This document shows positions 51,451 to 59,383 of a stretch of DNA of 64,000 nucleotides, piece by piece. Position 1 is the first letter of the stretch; each line of letters begins with the position of its first letter. A program made the position numbers and the translations under genes. The notes under the pieces were generated by a model. The model ran no database searches. It had not been told where the DNA came from and worked only from the letters and a program-made list of their open reading frames with translations. This DNA comes from DASQHY01 sp035602605. GTDB taxonomy: Bacteria > Acidobacteriota > Terriglobia > Acidiferrales > UBA7541. The stretch lies in assembly GCA_035602605.1 (NCBI GenBank), contig DATNLZ010000108.1:23814-87813 (forward strand). The letters are read 5' to 3'.

Positions 51451-52263
51451 ATGGCTCCAGCAGACTGCTCGCAGTGCCGCGGCACCGGCTACCGGACCCA
51501 GACGATGAACCTTTTTGGCGTGGAAGCTCGCGTAGCCGTTCCTTGTGATTGTGGCGAGGGGCAACGCGCCGCGCGTCAGCTCCAGCGTGCCAGGATTCCC
51601 CGGCGTTATGAGCATTGCGACTTCGACAATTTTGACACCGGCTTGTATGAGAGCGAGCCGCAGGCTACCGCTTGGAACCGAAGTCTCGAACAGGCTAAGC
51701 TCGTGGTCGAAGCTTTTGCCCGCGATTATCCCGCAGGCAGCGAAGCTGGTCTTTTGCTGATGGGCCCGTGCGGAGTTGGAAAAACGCATCTGGGCGTTGC
51801 TACGTTGAAGCAGCTTGCCAAGCGTGGGCATCAATGCTTGTTCTACGACTACCGCGAACTACTCAAGGAAATTCAGGCCAGCTATAATCCCGAAAACGGG
51901 GCTACGGAAATGCGCGTCCTGGAACCGGTCTTAAGTGCCGAAGTTCTCTTACTCGATGACATGGGCGCCAGCAAACCCTCGCCGTGGGCGCTCGATACCC
52001 TCGGTCATATCCTCAATAGCCGCTACAATGAGAAGCGCGTCACGCTCATCACCACAAATTATCTTGAAGGCTCGGCCGCCAATCCTGCCGAGCCCACCCG
52101 CCAGCCCTCCGGTGAAAGACTTTCGGTCGCACGCGAAGATACTCTTGGGGAACGCGTTGGTCAGCGTATCCGCTCGCGGCTTTACGAAATGTGCCGTGCC
52201 GTGGAAGTCCTCGCTCCTGATTATCGGCGCGAAGTTCGCCAAGCTGGCCGAGCCCGTGCATAG
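51451..52263 (+). CDS. DnaC/DnaI-like ATP-binding protein with N-terminal zinc ribbon
   Basis: A 270-residue AAA+ protein. The N-terminus has CSQCRGTGY and then CDCGEG (about residues 7-38), a likely zinc site. The segment RIPRRYEHCDFDNF is the hallmark start of the DnaC/IstB ATPase family. Walker A is GPCGVGKT (about 108-115) and Walker B is LLLDDMGASK (about 170-180), and TTNY is sensor 1. Such proteins load the replicative helicase or act in primosome function; with no transposase nearby an IstB role is unlikely. It is the fifth gene of the heat-shock stretch, 99 bases after hspR. Confidence 0.85.
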   Translation: MAPADCSQCRGTGYRTQTMNLFGVEARVAVPCDCGEGQRAARQLQRARIPRRYEHCDFDNFDTGLYESEPQATAWNRSLEQAKLVVEAFARDYPAGSEAGLLLMGPCGVGKTHLGVATLKQLAKRGHQCLFYDYRELLKEIQASYNPENGATEMRVLEPVLSAEVLLLDDMGASKPSPWALDTLGHILNSRYNEKRVTLITTNYLEGSAANPAEPTRQPSGERLSVAREDTLGERVGQRIRSRLYEMCRAVEVLAPDYRREVRQAGRARA

Positions 52264-52331
52264 ACACATCGATATCGATACCTACACTTATTTCGGCAGA
52301 AGTTTTCCCGTGAGATTGAAAACATGGCGGG

Positions 52332-52580
52332 TTAAGTCTTTTTGCCTCGGCCCGAAGCACGGTTTAAAGCGTGGGGCGGAACTTGCTCCTGCTGCAAAGC
52401 CTCCGCGTGGCTTTCGGCAACTGTAGCCGCCGCGATTTCGCGGATCTTTTCGAGCACAGCGGCGCGCTCGGCCGGAGGCAGCGACTGGGCCGAGTCCTCC
52501 ATCATTGCGACGATTTTTTCGATGGCCTCTTCGACCGGTGCCATCTGCTTTGCCTTGGCATTTTTTGCGTTTTTCCGCAT
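52332..52580 (-). CDS. small hypothetical protein
   Basis: An 82-residue ORF with Lys-rich ends (MRKNAKNAKAKQM and GRGKKT) and a central helical region (PPAERAAVLEKIREIAAATVA). There is no signal peptide, cysteine or recognised motif. The first ATG lies two codons inside a TTG alternative. A ribosome-binding site is weak. I regard it as probable rather than certain. Confidence 0.5.
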   Translation of the reverse strand: MRKNAKNAKAKQMAPVEEAIEKIVAMMEDSAQSLPPAERAAVLEKIREIAAATVAESHAEALQQEQVPPHALNRASGRGKKT

Positions 52581-53036
52581 ACCCAAACAGTCTCGTGCGC
52601 GATTCCACCAGGGTCAAGCAAAAACGTAAAACATCTAATCCTCAGCGGCGGCGGTTGTGCGCGGACTTACCACCAGGTAGCGAGCCGGGAACGCCTTCGC
52701 TCTGCAATAGGTTTACCTTGATCGAGTCCGCTTGGCGTGAACCCGAGGCGAATGTCGGATGGTGAGCGCCCGCGAAAGGCTTCAGGGTGTTCTGGTGCGG
52801 TTTCTTCGGCCCATTTGCTTCCAGCCTTGCGCCATTTCTTTCGTTTCGCGCAAATACCGCTCCGGTATGCCGCTCTTGGCCAATTCATTGACAATCAGCA
52901 GTTTTGACGCGTATCATCTTGCCGTTGCAGCGTTAACGACGCCCGCAGCAAGTCCTGCCTTGCTCTAGCCCCGTTTCAGGGAACCCACGAGGAAGCTCGT
53001 CGGCGAGCAGGGTAAGCATTGCCGGAGGCCTGATAC
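52581..53036. other. 456-base intergenic region before the S1 gene
   Basis: No ORF is convincing on either strand. A short minus-strand open run at about 52780-52910 (segment ELAKSGIPERYLRETKEMA) has coding-like composition but no start codon, so it could be a gene fragment. The upstream control region of the S1 gene should be at the right end. Confidence 0.4.
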
Positions 53037-55130
53037 ATGTCACCCGATCACGACAACCCAACCCTACAATCTTCATCCGCCGCCGCCGCACCAGCACCGG
53101 AAAACCAATCTGAGCAGGCTAACGAATCAGCTGAACCCGGTAATCACTCGCAGATACACTCTCCATCATCGGCACCCCCCAAAAACTCCCTACCAGTTTC
53201 ACAGCAGCCGGCTAAGTCCGAATCCACCGAGCGGTCCGGGTCCACCGAGCTCTCCGCAACTTCAGGAGCGCGCGAGGCGGGCGGTGGCGATTCGCAGATC
53301 GACCGAAGCGACGCGAGCAAGCTGGAAGCAAAGACGCCCGAGTCCAGCACGACCGATGCCCACAGTTCGACTGCCGATGCTGAAGCCCAAGCCGCAGCGG
53401 AAGCCGCAGATGAAGCGCTGGCCGCCGCAGAGATGAGCGAACTCATCGAGCAATACGCGGAAGCGCCCAACGCTGCTCCTGAAGGCGAAATTATCGAAGG
53501 CAAAGTTGTAGCCTATACCGAGCTTGGCGTGGTCGTCGATCTCGGCACAAAGTCTGAAGGGCTGATCTCCGCGCAAGAGTTTCTCGAATCCGATACCCCG
53601 CGACCCGATCCCGGTTCCACGGTTGAGGTGCAGCTCACCGGTGAGCACAAAGAAGGCTACTCGCTCCTTTCCTTTCAAAAGGTGTTGCGCAAGCGCGCTT
53701 GGGAACGCGTGGAAGCTGCCTATAAAAATAAGGAAACGTTGGTCGCAAAAATTGTCGATCGAATCAAGGGCGGTCTGGTGGTGGACATCGGCGTACGCGC
53801 ATTTCTGCCCGGCTCGCAATTCGATGTTCGCCCCACGCAGAATCTCGACGCTTTGCCCGGTCAGGAAATTGAGTGTCGCGTCACCAAACTGAACCGCAAG
53901 CGCGGCAATGTTGTGGTCAGCCGGCGCGCCATTCTCGATGATGAGCTGCAGTCTAAGCGCCTGGCACTCATGGATTCACTCGTCGAAGGCCAGGTGCTCA
54001 CCGGCAAAGTGAAAAATGTCACCGACTACGGTGTCTTCGTCGATCTGGGTGGCATCGACGGCTTGTTGCACATCACCGATCTCGCCTGGTCGCGCGTGAA
54101 ACATCCCAACGAGGTTGTTTCTCCTGACCAGGACATCGAAGTTCAAGTTTTAAAGTTCGATAAGGAAAAGGGCCGCGTCTCACTGGGACGCAAGCAACTG
54201 CTTCCCGATCCTTGGGCCACGGTGCCGCAGCGTTTTCCTGTAGGTAAGAAAACGATCGGCAAAGTAGTGGGCCTCGCCGATTACGGCGCCTTCATTGAGC
54301 TTGAAAATGGCGTCGAGGGTCTTGTACACATTAGTGAGATGAGTTGGTCGAAGCGTTTGCAGCATCCCTCCAAGCTCGTTAAGCCCGGAGACGAAATCGA
54401 AGTCGTGGTCCTGGATCTAAAGCCCGACCAGCGCCGCGTTTCCCTGGGAATGAAGCAAACGCAGCCCGATCCCTGGCTCGACATTGCGGAGCGATATCCA
54501 GTCGGCACGATTGTGACCGGACGCATCCGCAACCTCACCGAGTTTGGCGCGTTTATCGAAATCGAAGAGGGCTTTGACGGCCTGATCCACGTCAGCGACA
54601 TTAGCTGGACCGGTCGCGTAAAAAATCCCGCTGAGCATTTCAAAAAAGGCGATACCGTCACTGCCAAGGTGCTGAAGATTGACGCTGCGAACCGCCGTGT
54701 GTCGCTCGGCGTGAAGCAAGTGAATGACATCTGGGCCAGTTTTTTCGAAACCCATCCTGTTGGCTCGCTGGTCCGCGGCAAGATAACCCGCAGTGCCGCC
54801 TTTGGCGCTTTCGTCGAGCTTGCCGAAGGCATTGAAGGTTTGTGCCATATTTCGGAGATCGAAGATCGGCGCGCCAAAAACGACGCCGCTAAAACGTCTG
54901 GACGTGGGGGAACGCCAGGTGCCGGCCCGAAAACCGGAAGCCAATTCGAAGTTGGCACCGAGCTCGATTTCAAAATCATCAAAGTCAACCGCGAGCAGCA
55001 CAAGATCGGCCTGAGCTACCGCGCTGCGGTCAAGCAAGTTGAGCGGCGGGATATGGAAGAGTATCGCTCGTCGAAATCCTCGCCTAACGCGACGATCGGC
55101 GACGCCATCCTTTCCAAGCGACTCATGTAA
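53037..55130 (+). CDS. rpsA: ribosomal protein S1 with long N-terminal extension
   Basis: S1 binds mRNA near the ribosome's decoding site and helps initiation. The 697-residue protein starts with ~148 residues of low-complexity, Ser/Ala/Glu-rich sequence, then has six S1/OB domains. Their starts are near residues 150, 230, 320, 405, 492 and 578, recognisable by the VDLG, DYGVFVDL, DYGAFIEL, EFGAFIEI and AFGAFVEL strands. The E. coli protein is ~557 residues, so the extension explains most of the difference. An insertion of ~25 residues (KNDAAKTSGRGGTPGAG) splits the last domain. The extension is probably disordered. Confidence 0.9.
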   Translation: MSPDHDNPTLQSSSAAAAPAPENQSEQANESAEPGNHSQIHSPSSAPPKNSLPVSQQPAKSESTERSGSTELSATSGAREAGGGDSQIDRSDASKLEAKTPESSTTDAHSSTADAEAQAAAEAADEALAAAEMSELIEQYAEAPNAAPEGEIIEGKVVAYTELGVVVDLGTKSEGLISAQEFLESDTPRPDPGSTVEVQLTGEHKEGYSLLSFQKVLRKRAWERVEAAYKNKETLVAKIVDRIKGGLVVDIGVRAFLPGSQFDVRPTQNLDALPGQEIECRVTKLNRKRGNVVVSRRAILDDELQSKRLALMDSLVEGQVLTGKVKNVTDYGVFVDLGGIDGLLHITDLAWSRVKHPNEVVSPDQDIEVQVLKFDKEKGRVSLGRKQLLPDPWATVPQRFPVGKKTIGKVVGLADYGAFIELENGVEGLVHISEMSWSKRLQHPSKLVKPGDEIEVVVLDLKPDQRRVSLGMKQTQPDPWLDIAERYPVGTIVTGRIRNLTEFGAFIEIEEGFDGLIHVSDISWTGRVKNPAEHFKKGDTVTAKVLKIDAANRRVSLGVKQVNDIWASFFETHPVGSLVRGKITRSAAFGAFVELAEGIEGLCHISEIEDRRAKNDAAKTSGRGGTPGAGPKTGSQFEVGTELDFKIIKVNREQHKIGLSYRAAVKQVERRDMEEYRSSKSSPNATIGDAILSKRLM

Positions 55131-55417
55131 GGAACGACGAGACATAGTCTGCGGGCCACCATGTACCGCTTCCGAAAGAGCCAGACGGCTTGAAATTTAG
55201 TTTTACCTCTGGGGCAGTTTAGTGATATGTGAAGACCGCAATTTGGCGGGCACCCCAACCCCTCCGGCCTGCCAAGTGGGTCTGTTGCAGTGATCCGGCC
55301 CGTTTTGAAGGGTTTTCGGGCTGAGCTGGCAGCCTCCATAACAGCTCAGTTCGAAGTGCTAACGAAGTACTAACTTGGATGCGCCCCATTTTATTGGGGT
55401 AACGTGCGGGGGAAACG

Positions 55418-55780
55418 ATGCCCAAAGACGCCACAACCCATGACTCGGCAGCGAGAGACGCGACCATGACCAAAGCCGACCTCGTCGAGGAAGTTCTGCG
55501 TGTGACCGAACTGCCACGCAAAGAGTCCGAAACCGTTGTGGAAACAATTTTCGAGAGCATCATTCAGGCACTTCAGGGCGGCGATAAAATCGAAATCCGG
55601 GGCTTCGGCAGTTTTCGCACCCGCGAGCGTCGCGGCCGCACCGGGCGCAATCCCAAAACCGGCGAAAAGGTTGAGGTCCCCGCGAAGAAAATCCCTTTCT
55701 TCAAGCCCAGCAAAGAATTGAAGGACTTCGTCAACAGCTTCAGTGACGGCGCCTCACCGGGCTCCTCTGCGAAGACCTAG
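55418..55780 (+). CDS. HU/IHF-family DNA-binding protein
   Basis: A 120-residue protein. The conserved core from residue 17, MTKADLVEEVLRVTELPRKE, then EIRGFGSFRTRERRGRTGRNPKTGE and PAKKIPFFKPSKELKDFVN, in separate stretches, is that of integration host factor/HU, with the arm that bends DNA. The 16 extra N-terminal residues are unusual; a start at 55466 would remove them, but the first ATG has the better GGGGGAAACG site. The protein compacts DNA and helps many regulators. It is followed by the HIT gene after seven bases. Confidence 0.93.
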   Translation: MPKDATTHDSAARDATMTKADLVEEVLRVTELPRKESETVVETIFESIIQALQGGDKIEIRGFGSFRTRERRGRTGRNPKTGEKVEVPAKKIPFFKPSKELKDFVNSFSDGASPGSSAKT

Positions 55781-55787
55781 CCGGGCA

Positions 55788-56264
55788 ATGGATTATCTCT
55801 GGACTCCTTGGCGCTACGCTTACGTTTCGGAAGCTTCCAAGCCCGCAGTCTGCATTTTTTGCGCGGCGCTTGAGAATAAAAACGATGCAGAGACTTTTAT
55901 CGTCGCCCGCGGCAAAAAAAACTTCATCATCCTGAATCGTTTTCCGTACACCTCCGGCCACGTCATGATCGTTCCCTACGCGCACGTTGCTGACTTGCGT
56001 AGTGCAGGCGATGAGACGCTCACGGAAATGATGATGCTTGCCCAGCAGGTAGAGGCGGCCCTCGCCTCCTACCATCCCGATGGCCTCAATGTCGGCATCA
56101 ACCTCGGTCGCGCCGCTGGTGCGGGGGTCACAGGGCACGTCCACATGCACGTCCTCCCGCGCTGGTTCGGCGATACCAACTTCATGTCCGTTGCCGGGGA
56201 AACCCGCGTCCACCCCGAAGACCTCCGCACCACCTACGAAAAACTCCGCAAAGCCCTGCAATAG
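55788..56264 (+). CDS. HIT-family hydrolase (Ap4A phosphorylase/hydrolase-like)
   Basis: The 158-residue protein begins MDYLWTPWRYAYVSEA, a pattern of the Ap4A-phosphorylase-like HIT branch, contains CIFC (a possible zinc pair), NRFPYTSGHVMIVPYAHVADL, and the histidine triad GHVHMHVLPRW (about residues 127-137). HIT enzymes hydrolyse or transfer nucleotidyl groups from dinucleotides and adenylated compounds. The seven-base spacing suggests co-transcription with the HU gene. A decayed copy of the gene's 3' end lies at 59026-59124. Confidence 0.9.
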   Translation: MDYLWTPWRYAYVSEASKPAVCIFCAALENKNDAETFIVARGKKNFIILNRFPYTSGHVMIVPYAHVADLRSAGDETLTEMMMLAQQVEAALASYHPDGLNVGINLGRAAGAGVTGHVHMHVLPRWFGDTNFMSVAGETRVHPEDLRTTYEKLRKALQ

Positions 56265-56384
56265 GCAACTTCGATCGAGCTCGCCCTTGCCAGACGCTTT
56301 TCCGGGTTTGCCAGCTCCACCGTTCGCCAGACGACTTGAAGCGTCTTTTGGCCTTGGCCCGCACCGCATCCTCTAGACGCAGCT

Positions 56385-56426
56385 GCGCCCCTGCTGCAGG
56401 ATGGATGACTCGTGCAGAAGGGGCGC
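56385..56426. terminator. hairpin between convergent HIT and secreted-protein genes
   Basis: A 14-bp stem with one mismatch (arms 56385-56398 and 56413-56426, GCGCCCCTGCTGCA and TGCAGAAGGGGCGC) with a 14-base loop. No T run follows, so it is only a candidate terminator for the convergent pair. Confidence 0.4.
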
Positions 56427-56464
56427 GCCGTCTTCGGCAGAGAAGATCGTTAGAAGCAGGCTGC

Positions 56465-57367
56465 TTATTCTCCGAGCGGTGGAGCACCGGGAGGCGCCGG
56501 CGGCGCGACACGGTCAAATCCCCGCATCTGCATTCCTGGCTTGCCTTCCTCGACGGTGTAGTCGGTGGGAATTGCGAAGAATGCTGCCCCGGGTTCCTGA
56601 CGCTGGATGTTGGTCAGGGTATAGGTGGTATCGCCGAAACGCGGATCGCTGCGCTTGCTCATCACCACGATTTGCAAATCCGGCGAATACCAGCGTTCGG
56701 AGACGACCTTGATCGGTTGATCGTTGCCGATTTCTCCTGCCGCAATCGTGTGCGTGGTACGCGTTCCCACAGTACTGATTCCGTTCACGCTCTGCGTGCC
56801 AAGCGATTCGGTTTTTGCATCACCTTCCGCTTTACCCTGCCATTCGCGAGGAACAATGGCGCCCCTTGGCCGTCCCGCGGGCTGCGCACCAAGTGCTTCC
56901 ATTTTTGCGTTGATTTCGGTTTTAGGCCCCGATTCGTGAAAACTCGCGGTAACTAGAGCCTTGCGCGCAATTTTGTGGTCCGGCTCGAGAACGTACTCGG
57001 TGCCCGCAACCGGGTCGCTGATGACCACGAATGAGTGGCCCCTGGCGGTCGCGAACGGTCCAATGGCCGACAAATTCACCTCTTTGCGAACTCGTCCCTC
57101 GCCGTCGCGGTAAACCGTCGTCGCGGTCTTGTGCGAGATGTGAGTTCCATCCGCCAGAGTTTGCGTCGACTCCGACACTGCCATCGCGCTGAATGGCGCG
57201 CCCCTCACGACTTTGCCGCGTAGCCCGCCAAAGCCAAGTAACTCAACGCCCTCTCCAAAACCGGGCCCCCGAGTCAGCACCGGCGTCCCTTCCTGCGACC
57301 ACGCCGAGCCGGCGCTCAACAATAAAGCGGTACACAACATCGAGCAGATCCAATGCATACGTTTCAT
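56465..57367 (-). CDS. secreted hypothetical protein of the second sigma-factor locus
   Basis: A 300-residue protein with a signal peptide at residues 1-25 (ending AWSQE). No TM helix or metal motif follows. The body looks like a beta-rich domain: SHKTATTVYRDGEGRVRKEVNLS, PVAGTEYVLEPDHKIARKA and VNGISTVGTRTTHTIAAGEIGN. The C-terminal tail is Pro-rich (APPAPPGAPPLGE). I do not know its function. It lies 42 bases after the anti-sigma gene in the same direction, so it is the probable target or effector of that sigma factor. Confidence 0.8.
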   Translation of the reverse strand: MKRMHWICSMLCTALLLSAGSAWSQEGTPVLTRGPGFGEGVELLGFGGLRGKVVRGAPFSAMAVSESTQTLADGTHISHKTATTVYRDGEGRVRKEVNLSAIGPFATARGHSFVVISDPVAGTEYVLEPDHKIARKALVTASFHESGPKTEINAKMEALGAQPAGRPRGAIVPREWQGKAEGDAKTESLGTQSVNGISTVGTRTTHTIAAGEIGNDQPIKVVSERWYSPDLQIVVMSKRSDPRFGDTTYTLTNIQRQEPGAAFFAIPTDYTVEEGKPGMQMRGFDRVAPPAPPGAPPLGE

Positions 57368-57409
57368 GGCTTCTTCTCCTGTTCCTCTTCTCTGCTGTAT
57401 CTACTTCTT

Positions 57410-58111
57410 CTAGCGAGCTAAGTGGTAGGCCCGTGGCTGCCCGTCCTCGCCGACGAGCAAGTCCACCTGGATCCAATCTCCCGCACGATCCTCGCTTACT
57501 GGTAAGCCCAGGGCAACCAGAGTGCCCCGCTGCAGGCGAACCCGCACGACAGCGGCGTCGTCGGTATCCTGGGGCAAACTCCCGGGCAGCAAGGTGAACT
57601 CCCCGGCCTCGCCGGCCGCAGGCGGCGCATCGTGCTTCGCTGATTTCTTCACGACCGCGATGGTGTTCGTGTGGGAAGGCCCTACCGATGCATTCACCGG
57701 GCTGCTTTTGGTCGGCACGTCCCTCGCGACGTGCGGGACGCTCTCGAGTTTCGCACTGCGCCATTTCTGCCAGCTCATCACACTAGCGAGCACCGCAGCC
57801 GCCGCTACGGTCCACGCTATAGCCACGGCGGCCCTCCTCATCTTCAACGTGTGATGCTTGGTCCGAAACTGCAACCGGAGCCGCATCTCCACTCGTGATG
57901 GAGTTTCGGCCGCCTGCGTTGCGGCGCGCAAAGCTTGCAACTCAATTTGCGCTGCTCGCCAGGATTGCTCCAGCGCAGCACATCGCGGACAACGATTCAT
58001 GTGTTCGAGCGCTGCCGCCTGCCGAGTGGCGTCCGCAACACTCAGCAGGGCGTGTTTGCGCTTCCGCTCCAACCCAAAAACTGCAAAGTCTTCGCAGGTC
58101 ATTTTTGCCAT
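57410..58111 (-). CDS. membrane anti-sigma factor with zinc-finger N-terminus
   Basis: The 233-residue protein has an anti-sigma-type zinc motif: Cys6, His37, Cys41 and Cys44 (EHMNRCPRCAALE), one transmembrane helix at about 95-112 (AAVAIAWTVAAAAVLASV), and an extracytoplasmic domain ending in VALGLPVSEDRAGDWIQVDLLVGEDGQPRAYHLA, in two pieces. The last part resembles the extracellular sensor tail of anti-ECF proteins. It starts five bases after the sigma factor's stop, so the two are probably coupled. The gene order sigma - anti-sigma - secreted protein repeats at 9-14 kb, with different partners. Confidence 0.82.
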   Translation of the reverse strand: MAKMTCEDFAVFGLERKRKHALLSVADATRQAAALEHMNRCPRCAALEQSWRAAQIELQALRAATQAAETPSRVEMRLRLQFRTKHHTLKMRRAAVAIAWTVAAAAVLASVMSWQKWRSAKLESVPHVARDVPTKSSPVNASVGPSHTNTIAVVKKSAKHDAPPAAGEAGEFTLLPGSLPQDTDDAAVVRVRLQRGTLVALGLPVSEDRAGDWIQVDLLVGEDGQPRAYHLAR

Positions 58112-58116
58112 TCCCT

Positions 58117-58722
58117 CTAGCCTCGCGCGCTGCAGCGTCGCGGCTCATCCCGCAGCATCTCCAGCTTCGCCAGCAGCAAAGCTCGCCCGCGATGGAGTCT
58201 TGAGCGGATTGTGCCAATCGGACACCCGATCAGCTGCGCGGCTTCTTCGTAGCTCAGCTCTTGCAACTCGCACATCACTACGGTCTCGCGAAACTCTGCC
58301 GGAAGCCCCAATACCGCAGCTCGCACTTGTTCGATTCGTTGCTGTTGCTCGGCCCAATGCGCCGGCGTGACCGAGTTGATTGCGGCAGTCGTTCGGGAAG
58401 CCTCATCTTGGTTCCCCGCGTCCAGCGGAACTTCCCGCGGAAGCCTCTCGAGGTGCTTCCTCACGCGATTCCGCGCAATTCCAAACAAATACGCGCCCAT
58501 GGTGCCGCGAGCCGAGTCATATTTCTTCGGTTCGCGCATCAGGGTCATGAACACGTCCTGCACAATCTCCTCAGCCGCCCAAAAGCTCCCGGTCATGTGC
58601 GACGCAAAGCGGAACAGTGCCGCCTGGTGCCCCCGGTAAAGCAGCAGAAAGGCCTCCTCATCACCTTTTGCGGCGCGCTGCAGGAGAGCGTCGTCATGGT
58701 CTTGCTCTGAAAGGAGTCTCAT
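58117..58722 (-). CDS. ECF-type RNA polymerase sigma factor
   Basis: The 201-residue protein has region 2 (EEAFLLLYRGHQAALFRFAS, WAAEEIVQDVFMTLMRE, and MGAYLFGIARNRVRKHLE, in separate segments) and region 4 (LPAEFRETVVMCELQELSYEEAAQLIGCPIGTIRSRLHRGR, likewise). It heads a second sigma/anti-sigma unit at 56.4-58.7 kb. Region 4 is the helix-turn-helix that reads the -35 element. It differs from the 13.6-kb sigma factor, so the two should not share a regulon. Upstream is a stretch of gene debris rather than a clear promoter. Confidence 0.9.
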   Translation of the reverse strand: MRLLSEQDHDDALLQRAAKGDEEAFLLLYRGHQAALFRFASHMTGSFWAAEEIVQDVFMTLMREPKKYDSARGTMGAYLFGIARNRVRKHLERLPREVPLDAGNQDEASRTTAAINSVTPAHWAEQQQRIEQVRAAVLGLPAEFRETVVMCELQELSYEEAAQLIGCPIGTIRSRLHRGRALLLAKLEMLRDEPRRCSARG

Positions 58723-58873
58723 CTTTCCCTAGCGCGACGTTCGCCTTGGCATCAGGGCTTAACCGCCTTCTGTTTCCTTTCCCGCCGACAGCAGAAAAAG
58801 TTCCCGAATTGCAAAAAGACCTCACATCGGTACCGCACACGTTTCTTCCTTGGACGGACGAGCCCTTTTTGCG

Positions 58874-58980
58874 TTACGGCAACCTCAGTCGCGCGCGATG
58901 CACATTACCCTTATCATCATCATCAAGCGACACTTGTGCTCCCGGCAACAGAGCTTCGAGTCGTTCAGCGCCATCGTCCC
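58874..58980 (-). pseudogene. decayed copy of the 3' end of the 61.9-kb membrane-protein gene
   Basis: On the minus strand the bases translate to ...LEALLPGAQVSLDDDDKGNV and then HRARLRLP plus a TAA stop, aligning with the C-terminus LGTLLRSAEVSRDDKGQV, HRVRLTF of the 61860-62894 protein. No start or preceding domain is present, so it is a remnant. The extent of the left and right edges is approximate. Confidence 0.6.
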
Positions 58981-59025
58981 ATTCTCCGCACCCGCTGCGT
59001 TACTTCCTGAGTTTCAGATTTCTGT

Positions 59026-59124
59026 TGGTTCGGTGACACCAACTTCATGTCCGTCCTCGGCGAACCCCGGGGTCCCCCCCCACGGAAAACCCCGCAGCAC
59101 CTCGGAAAAACTCCGCAAAGCCCC
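59026..59124 (+). pseudogene. decayed copy of the 3' end of the HIT gene
   Basis: About 100 bases align without large gaps to the last 100 bases of the HIT gene (56163-56262): shared runs include ACCAACTTCATGTCCGT and GAAAAACTCCGCAAAGCCC. The reading frame is disrupted. Only the 3' end of the gene is preserved. It lies 2.8 kb from the intact gene. Confidence 0.7.
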
Positions 59125-59183
59125 TCTGGCGCCGGTCCTTGCTGCGCTTCCCAGTCGTTCCCATAGGTACGATCTAAATTTAC

Positions 59184-59213
59184 TTGACTAAGTTCTTTAC
59201 CCTTTTATTTAAT
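59184..59213 (+). promoter_or_regulatory. putative sigma-70-type promoter of the Tat glycosidase-like gene
   Basis: TTGACT (59184-59189), then an 18-base spacer and TTTAAT (59208-59213), in AT-rich sequence, 170 bases before the next start. The second hexamer could also be TATTTA with a 16-base spacer. Confidence 0.4.
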
Positions 59214-59383
59214 GCCTACACTCGTTGCGCGGAGGACTTTTATACATTGGCCTGTCGATGACCTACGAGTGTTACTACCATCGGACAGAGCAAAAGGTTA
59301 CGGCCAGGGTTGGGCCGCCGGATGCGGTGGGATAAATTCCACAACAAACTGCATTTCCGATCCTGGCTGTGGTTCGGAGCGAC

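Noticed and set aside
55321..55349. Hairpin (CTGAGCT / AGCTCAG) between S1 and HU genes as a terminator
   Set aside because: The stem is short with a 15-base loop and no T run; it could be chance.
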